DNA from: Pseudomonadales bacterium
GTDB lineage: Bacteria; Pseudomonadota; Gammaproteobacteria; Steroidobacterales; Steroidobacteraceae
NCBI GenBank assembly: GCA_020442965.1
Contig: JAGRJB010000271.1
Location: forward strand, 1 to 6,886
Direction: 5' to 3'
DNA: 6,886 nucleotides
Below the pieces are notes generated by a model that saw only the letters and a program-made list of their open reading frames with translations, did no database searches and had not been told where the DNA came from. Of the stretch, positions 5,177 to 6,886 are shown piece after piece (position 1 is the first letter of the stretch; every line of letters starts with the position of its first letter). Both the position numbers and the translations under genes were made by a program.

Positions 5177-6886
5177 GACGCCCACGCGCCCCGCCAAAAC
5201 CGCGAGCGCCGAACGCCAGGCTATCGCTACGCTGCGCGGTGTCGGTCCTGCGCTAGCGGAGAAACTCGCCAAGCTCCGCGTGACGCGGGTTCAGGACTTG
5301 TTGTTCCTGCTCCCGTCACGCTATGAGGATCGCACTCATGTCGAACCGATCGGTGCGCTGGTCGCTGGGCGGCGCGCAGTCGTCGAAGGCGAGATCCAGC
5401 TGACAGAAGTCGCCTATCGCCGGCGCCGGCAGCTACTCTGCAAGATTGGCGATGGCTCGGGCTTCTTGACACTGCGATTCTTCTATTTCTCGGCTGCACA
5501 ACAAGGCAATCTCGAGCGCGGCCTGCGACTGCGCTGCTTCGGTGACGTGCGGCGTGGGCCCATGGGCCTCGAGATGGTGCACCCTGAATACCGCCGCTTA
5601 GGGGCCGAACCGGGGCCGCTCGAAGCGGCGCTGACGCCGATCTATCCCACGACGGAGGGTGTGCCGCAGGGCAGACTGCGGGCCTTGATCGACCAGGCTT
5701 TACGTGAGCTGGAGCGCGACGGCGTGCGCGATTGGCTGCCCGACGAGGTGCTCAGGGCCCAACATGATCGTGACGGCCGAGCATTGCCGGACTTGCGTGT
5801 TGCGCTCGAGACCTTGCATCGTCCACCACGCGATGTCGCACTCGCCGCCTTGGCGAGTGGCAGACACCCCGCGCAGCAACGTCTCGCGTTCGAGGAATTG
5901 TTAGCACATCACCTGGCCCTGCGATTGGTGCGCAACAGCACGCGGACCGAGCAAAGCTGGCCGCTCGGCAACGGCGCCCAACAGGCGCGGCAGTTCATCG
6001 AATCGCTGCCGTTCAACCTCACCGCTGCGCAGTGCCGAGCACTCGCCGAGGTGGAACGCGACCTCGATTCGGATCGACCGATGGCAAGACTCGTGCAAGG
6101 CGACGTCGGCTGTGGCAAGACCGTGGTCGCCGCCGCAGCGGCGGCGCGCTCGCTCGGGGCGGGCTTGCAAACCGCGCTCATGGCGCCGACCGAGTTGTTA
6201 GCGGAACAGCACGCACGCAGTTTCGACACCTGGTTTCGCCCGCTTGGCATCACGGTGGCGCTGCTCACCGGCTCGCAGCCGGTCCGCACGCGGCGTAGTG
6301 CCGTCGAAGCCATCGCCAGCGGCGGGATCCGGCTGATCGTCGGCACCCACGCATTGTTCCAGCAAAGCGTCGAGTTTCACTCGCTCGCGCTCGTCATTGT
6401 CGACGAGCAGCATCGATTCGGCGTGCAACAGCGCCTGCAGCTGAGCGACAAGGGCACGCGCGCAGGACGTGTGCCCCACCAGCTCATCCTGACGGCGACG
6501 CCTATTCCGCGCACCCTGGCAATGACTGCATACGCCGATCTCGATGTATCCGTAATCGATGAATTGCCGCCTGGCCGCACCGCCGTGAAGACGGTCGTCG
6601 TGCCGGAGTCGCGCCGCGACCAGGTCGTGATGCGAATCAATCAACAAGTGCGACTCGGTCGGCAGGCCTACTGGGTCTGCCCGCTGATCGAGGAGTCCGA
6701 GGAATTGCTCTATCAGGCTGCCGAAGAGACCGCGCGGCAACTCACTGAAGCATTGCCCGACGTGCGGGTGGCGCTCGTACACGGTCGCATGCCGCCGCGC
6801 GCCAAGGAGCGCGCGATGCACGAATTCAAGGCTGGCAAGATTCAGCTGTTAGTCGCGACGACTGTGATCGAGGTCGGCGTCGATGT
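5169..6886 (+). CDS. recG: ATP-dependent DNA helicase RecG (first 572 residues; C-terminus beyond window)
   Basis: RecG is a superfamily 2 helicase/translocase that remodels stalled replication forks and branched DNA (Holliday junctions, D-loops, R-loops). The predicted product starts MPETPTRPAKTASAERQ and then TLRGVGPALAEKLAKL (21-36) and LPSRYEDRT (48-56), followed by the OB-fold wedge domain. Helicase motifs are GDVGCGKT (311-318, Walker A), APTELLAEQH, GTHALFQ, DEQHRFG (412-418, Walker B), LTATPIPRTLAMTAYADL (441-458), VHGRM (537-541) and, at the right edge, ATTVIEVGVDV (motif V). E. coli RecG has 693 residues, so roughly 120 are missing. An in-frame TGA at 5163-5165 and the absence of ATG or GTG before the conserved N-terminus leave TTG at 5169 as the start, overlapping ridA by eight bases. 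No strong ribosome binding site is seen, so coupling to ridA translation is likely. Walker A has Cys at 315 where E. coli has Ser. Confidence 0.96.
   Translation, partial: MPETPTRPAKTASAERQAIATLRGVGPALAEKLAKLRVTRVQDLLFLLPSRYEDRTHVEPIGALVAGRRAVVEGEIQLTEVAYRRRRQLLCKIGDGSGFLTLRFFYFSAAQQGNLERGLRLRCFGDVRRGPMGLEMVHPEYRRLGAEPGPLEAALTPIYPTTEGVPQGRLRALIDQALRELERDGVRDWLPDEVLRAQHDRDGRALPDLRVALETLHRPPRDVALAALASGRHPAQQRLAFEELLAHHLALRLVRNSTRTEQSWPLGNGAQQARQFIESLPFNLTAAQCRALAEVERDLDSDRPMARLVQGDVGCGKTVVAAAAAARSLGAGLQTALMAPTELLAEQHARSFDTWFRPLGITVALLTGSQPVRTRRSAVEAIASGGIRLIVGTHALFQQSVEFHSLALVIVDEQHRFGVQQRLQLSDKGTRAGRVPHQLILTATPIPRTLAMTAYADLDVSVIDELPPGRTAVKTVVVPESRRDQVVMRINQQVRLGRQAYWVCPLIEESEELLYQAAEETARQLTEALPDVRVALVHGRMPPRAKERAMHEFKAGKIQLLVATTVIEVGVD
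5839..5859. repeat. Perfect inverted repeat inside recG (8-bp arms, 5-nt loop)
   Basis: CACTCGCC at 5839-5846, loop GCCTT, and GGCGAGTG at 5852-5859 form a perfect stem. It falls in the coding stretch for ALAALASG, between the wedge and helicase domains. The arms are not simple GC repeats, so chance codon use explains it a little less readily than the yicC stem, but no function can be assigned. Confidence 0.65.

Noticed and set aside
6198..6821. 207-codon minus-strand frame inside recG
   Set aside because: Antisense shadow of the helicase domain, whose motifs are unmistakable on the plus strand.

Overview
This window looks like the chromosome of a GC-rich gammaproteobacterium. The evidence is the gene order yicC, gmk, rpoZ, spoT, ridA, recG, and the very close resemblance of every product to its gammaproteobacterial family. 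A member of a Xanthomonadales-, Nevskiales- or Steroidobacter-like group, or a relative of the pseudomonads, would fit. The sequence alone does not settle the genus. Every reading frame is intact and I see no sign of mobile DNA.

Layout. On the minus strand, 500 down to 1 is the N-terminal part of a PP2C-type Ser/Thr protein phosphatase; its C-terminus lies beyond the left edge. A 73-base divergent intergenic stretch follows. All remaining genes are on the plus strand. yicC (endoribonuclease family, 574-1446) overlaps gmk (guanylate kinase, 1443-2060) by four bases. A 174-base gap rich in short GC repeats and hairpins then precedes rpoZ (RNA polymerase omega, 2235-2531), spoT (ppGpp hydrolase/synthetase, 2598-4772), ridA (2-iminoacid deaminase, 4787-5176) and recG (branched-DNA helicase, 5169 to the right edge, C-terminus missing). 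Two genes, the PP2C phosphatase and recG, appear to start at TTG, so a simple ATG search misses both.

How the genes fit together. gmk makes GDP from GMP, and GDP feeds GTP and (p)ppGpp synthesis. SpoT turns (p)ppGpp over, and omega forms part of a (p)ppGpp site on RNA polymerase. Much of the window is therefore a guanine-nucleotide/stringent-response cluster, with RNA turnover (YicC), metabolite repair (RidA) and replication-fork rescue (RecG) attached. The arrangement is known and widely conserved.

I found no previously undescribed system. The points that merit a second look are the two TTG starts, the repeat-rich gmk-rpoZ gap, a 22-bp perfect palindrome inside rpoZ, two intragenic perfect hairpins (in yicC and recG), a 13-bp tandem duplication just before the spoT start, and the weak ribosome binding sites of rpoZ and spoT.
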